Source: Myxococcota bacterium
GTDB taxonomy: Bacteria; Myxococcota_A; UBA9160; UBA4427
Direction of reading: 5' to 3'
DNA length: 64,000 bases
NCBI GenBank assembly: GCA_029243605.1
Contig: JAQWRT010000030.1
Coordinates: forward strand, 1 to 64,000
Position numbers and translations under genes: made by a program. Of this stretch, positions 62,057 to 64,000 are shown piece by piece. Every line of letters begins with the position of its first letter. Within the stretch, counting starts at the first letter, position 1. The notes below the pieces were generated by a model. It was not told the DNA's origin. It did no database searches and worked only from the letters and a program-made list of their open reading frames with translations.

Positions 62057-62488
62057 TTGAGCAGCCGTGTTCATCTTCTCCTGGTCCTCGCGCTGGTTCA
62101 GGCTTCACCGACGGTGCTGGCCGACGACGATGCTCAGAATCGGCTGACCTGGATGCTCCAATGCCAGGGCTGTCATCGCGCCGACGGGACAGCCACCGGC
62201 GATGAGGTGCCCGCCATTGCAGGCCAGGTCTCCCGCTTCCTTCACGTCGACGGCGGGCGAGAATTTCTCGTTCGTGTGCCCGGCGTCGCGACCGCCCCGC
62301 TCGGCGACGCCGACCTTGCCGCATTGGTCAACTGGATGCTGGCCGAATTCGACCCCGACCATCTTCCTGAATCCTTCACACCCTACGAGGCCGCTGAGGT
62401 CGCGGCCTTGCGCACAAGACCATTGGGTCCCGAGGTGGTTCCCGAGAGGCAGCGACTCATGACCCAGCTCAAGGCCATCTCAAAGTAA
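62057..62488 (+). CDS. Monohaem cytochrome c, likely partner of the amine dehydrogenase
   Basis: A 143-residue exported protein. A signal peptide (LLLVLALVQASPTVLA) is followed by one haem-c motif, Cys36-Gln-Gly-Cys39-His40 (MLQCQGCHRADG). Later Met residues may supply the sixth ligand. The known aau cluster of Alcaligenes faecalis also has a monohaem cytochrome gene right after aauA, so it probably accepts electrons from TTQ directly or through a blue copper protein encoded elsewhere. It starts at TTG 62057 with GAGAG seven bases upstream, 76 bases after the light-chain gene. Confidence 0.8.
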   Translation: MSSRVHLLLVLALVQASPTVLADDDAQNRLTWMLQCQGCHRADGTATGDEVPAIAGQVSRFLHVDGGREFLVRVPGVATAPLGDADLAALVNWMLAEFDPDHLPESFTPYEAAEVAALRTRPLGPEVVPERQRLMTQLKAISK

Positions 62489-62529
62489 GGCAAATTTCCC
62501 ATCACTCTACTTTTCGGAGAAATCGAACC

Positions 62530-63684
62530 TTGTCCACAGATCAGACGGCAATTGAAAAGACAGCACTGTTTTCGGGCGTACCGCAGTACGAGAACTTTTC
62601 GAGGATGCAGCACATCAACGCCGTCAAGAAGATGGCACCCTCTGAGCAGCCGTTCAATTTTCCAGACGGTGCCAGAATCGAGCTGCCCACCGCCTATGAG
62701 GTCAACGGTGAAACACGCAACCTGCACGCGCTCCTGGGGGCCACGCATACATCAGCGCTGCTCGTCCTCAAACAGGGGGAGGTGCGATTCGAGCAATATT
62801 GGCTGAGCGGAGGGAGGGACGTGCAATGGATCTCCATGTCCGTCGCCAAGAGTTTTGTGTCTGCCCTTGTCGGCATCGCCCTAGCGGAAGGGCTCATCCG
62901 CTCGATCGAGGACCCTATCAACGATTATGCACCCGGGCTCACTGGCAGTGCCTATGAAGATGTTCGCATCAAGGATGTGCTGCAGATGTCATCGGGCGCG
63001 CGATGGAATGAAGACTACAGTGATAGCGAGTCCGAAATATTTCGACTGAGCGAAGCGACCAGTGCAACGGGGTCGTTCTCCAAGTTTATGGCCTCGATGC
63101 CGCGCGAAACCGAGCCCGGCACCCGCTGCATGTACAACTCGGCAGATACCCAGGCCCTCGGGATGCTCATCGCGGGCGCTACGGGTTCGTCACTAACCGA
63201 ATACATGCAAGCCAAGCTGTACGGCCCACTCGGCATGGAATCGCCCGGATATTGGGTCACGGACAGTGTCGGGTGCGAAATGGCCTACGCGGGACTCCTC
63301 ATGACGGCGCGGGATTTCGCGAAATTGGGCGAGCTCTATCGGAATCACGGGAGTTGGCAGGGCCAACAACTTGTGCCGGCTGCCTACGTCGAGTCCTCTG
63401 TTCAAGCAGACGGTCCCCATGTAGAACCCGGCGGCCCCATCGTGGGCGACCATGCCTTTGGTCCAGGCTACGGCTATCAATGGTGGTTGCCAGCAGGAGG
63501 TCTTGGCGACTACAGCGCGATCGGCGTCTATAACCAGTACATCTACGTCGATCCGCGCCGGGAGACAGTGATCGTAAAACTTTCGGCCAACCCGGCTTAT
63601 GGCACAACGACAAGAGAAGAAGACAACAAGGACCTGGAAAACCTCTCGGCCTTGCGCGCAATCAGTCAACATTGCGCTTCGTAG
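62530..63684 (+). CDS. Serine beta-lactamase/6-aminohexanoate-dimer-hydrolase family protein
   Basis: A 384-residue cytoplasmic or periplasmic hydrolase without clear signal. The class C beta-lactamase fold carries Ser104-Val-Ala-Lys107 (ISMSVAKSFV) and Tyr202-Asn-Ser (CMYNSADTQALG). The Ser-x-x-Lys and Tyr-x-Asn/Ser pair form the nucleophile and base. GPGYGYQWWLP near residue 315 is typical of NylB-like esterases and amidases rather than true beta-lactamases. TTG start with GGAGAA nine bases before. It may be co-transcribed with the cytochrome gene 41 bases upstream, but no role with the amine dehydrogenase is evident. Confidence 0.85.
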   Translation: MSTDQTAIEKTALFSGVPQYENFSRMQHINAVKKMAPSEQPFNFPDGARIELPTAYEVNGETRNLHALLGATHTSALLVLKQGEVRFEQYWLSGGRDVQWISMSVAKSFVSALVGIALAEGLIRSIEDPINDYAPGLTGSAYEDVRIKDVLQMSSGARWNEDYSDSESEIFRLSEATSATGSFSKFMASMPRETEPGTRCMYNSADTQALGMLIAGATGSSLTEYMQAKLYGPLGMESPGYWVTDSVGCEMAYAGLLMTARDFAKLGELYRNHGSWQGQQLVPAAYVESSVQADGPHVEPGGPIVGDHAFGPGYGYQWWLPAGGLGDYSAIGVYNQYIYVDPRRETVIVKLSANPAYGTTTREEDNKDLENLSALRAISQHCAS

Positions 63685-63763
63685 AGGAGACGAATCACAG
63701 GGAGGGCGAGCCCTCGCATTCGTCCGCACTGCGGTTGCGGCACTCACCTGAGAAGGAATGATC

Positions 63764-64000
63764 ATGACCAACGAGGAACTGGTCCGAGCAGCATGCAAAG
63801 CAATCTGGAGCGAACACGATCTCGACAAGGCCGATCAGTACTACGCGGCCAACTTTGTGCCGCACTACCCATCGGTCGGGATGGCCCCCGTGGCGCCCGG
63901 GCCCGAGGGCGTCAAAGAACTGGCCCGCTCTATCCTGGAGGGGTTTCCAGATTATCACGAGACCGTCGAGGATCTGGTCGCTGACGGCGATCGCGTCGCC
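63764..64000 (+). CDS. SnoaL-like ester cyclase family protein (partial, runs off right edge)
   Basis: 79 codons before the window ends. The segment EELVRAACKAIWSEHDL, then ADQYYAANFVPHYP and GPEGVKELARSILEGFPDYHETVEDLVADGD, matches the NTF2-like/SnoaL polyketide-cyclase-type family: the buried His, and the FPD.. and DGDRV elements are in place. Start at ATG 63764 with GAAGGA seven bases upstream; ATG 63758 is too close to it. These small alpha+beta cones act on diverse small molecules. Confidence 0.75.
   Translation, partial: MTNEELVRAACKAIWSEHDLDKADQYYAANFVPHYPSVGMAPVAPGPEGVKELARSILEGFPDYHETVEDLVADGDRVA

Overview
The window is GC-rich, gene-dense DNA from a Gram-negative bacterium and looks chromosomal. 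No rRNA, tRNA, CRISPR array, phage module or insertion sequence was recognised. DarP, Uup, a Coq4-family protein, Tat and lipoprotein signals, a PEP-CTERM tail and several very large secreted repeat proteins (FG-GAP, thrombospondin type 3, LVIVD, cadherin-like, parallel beta-helix) fit an uncultured proteobacterium-like lineage of the former Deltaproteobacteria (Myxococcota/Binatota-like). This placement is inferred from gene content, not from a marker gene. Several genes carry a single frameshift or stop. That could mean recent decay, or errors in a draft or metagenomic assembly.

Layout: 1-5 kb holds a truncated cupin-like gene, a GT-C membrane glycosyltransferase, an EF-Tu-domain-2-like small protein, an SDR, a glycosyltransferase remnant, and a halohydrin dehalogenase-type gene interrupted by an amber codon. 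5-15.3 kb holds an FG-GAP/TSP3 secreted protein, a frameshifted hybrid histidine kinase, a putative GT-D-like protein, an FkbM methyltransferase, an AMIN-domain protein, a lipoprotein and a two-domain NAD-binding/DUF2867 protein. 15.8-20.7 kb is leftward-transcribed: Coq4-like plus two membrane-anchored proteins, then a compact trio of a 6PGDH/HIBADH-type dehydrogenase, a 2OG-Fe(II) oxygenase and an aldose-1-epimerase-like protein. 21-28.4 kb holds an SDR, a DUF427 protein, and a TetR/GST-like/two DUF1330-like operon that diverges, across a perfect operator-like palindrome, from a D-aminoacylase-family amidohydrolase. 28.4-33 kb holds an SGNH hydrolase, an MFS transporter, a TetR and an acyl-CoA dehydrogenase. 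33.3-37.7 kb holds an eight-haem-motif membrane cytochrome with a coupled membrane protein, and Uup. 37.8-43.3 kb holds two secreted-protein genes that share a homologous ~140-bp leader, with an AraC regulator between them. 43.4-52 kb holds DarP, a flavin monooxygenase-like protein, an RRM protein, a cytochrome P450, a PEP-CTERM sulfatase-like protein and an LVIVD propeller. 52-58 kb holds two GSTs, a GFA protein, a poly-C frameshifted exported protein and a cadherin-repeat protein.

The clearest functional unit is at 58.2-62.5 kb: a TetR gene diverges, across an 18-bp perfect palindrome, from a tightly coupled four-gene operon for a tryptophan-tryptophylquinone amine dehydrogenase (heavy chain, E, D, light chain) followed by a small cytochrome c. 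The light chain has the 14-cysteine pattern of aromatic amine dehydrogenase rather than the 12 of classical methylamine dehydrogenase, so the operon is called aauBEDA-like. The window ends with a serine beta-lactamase-family hydrolase and a truncated SnoaL-like gene.
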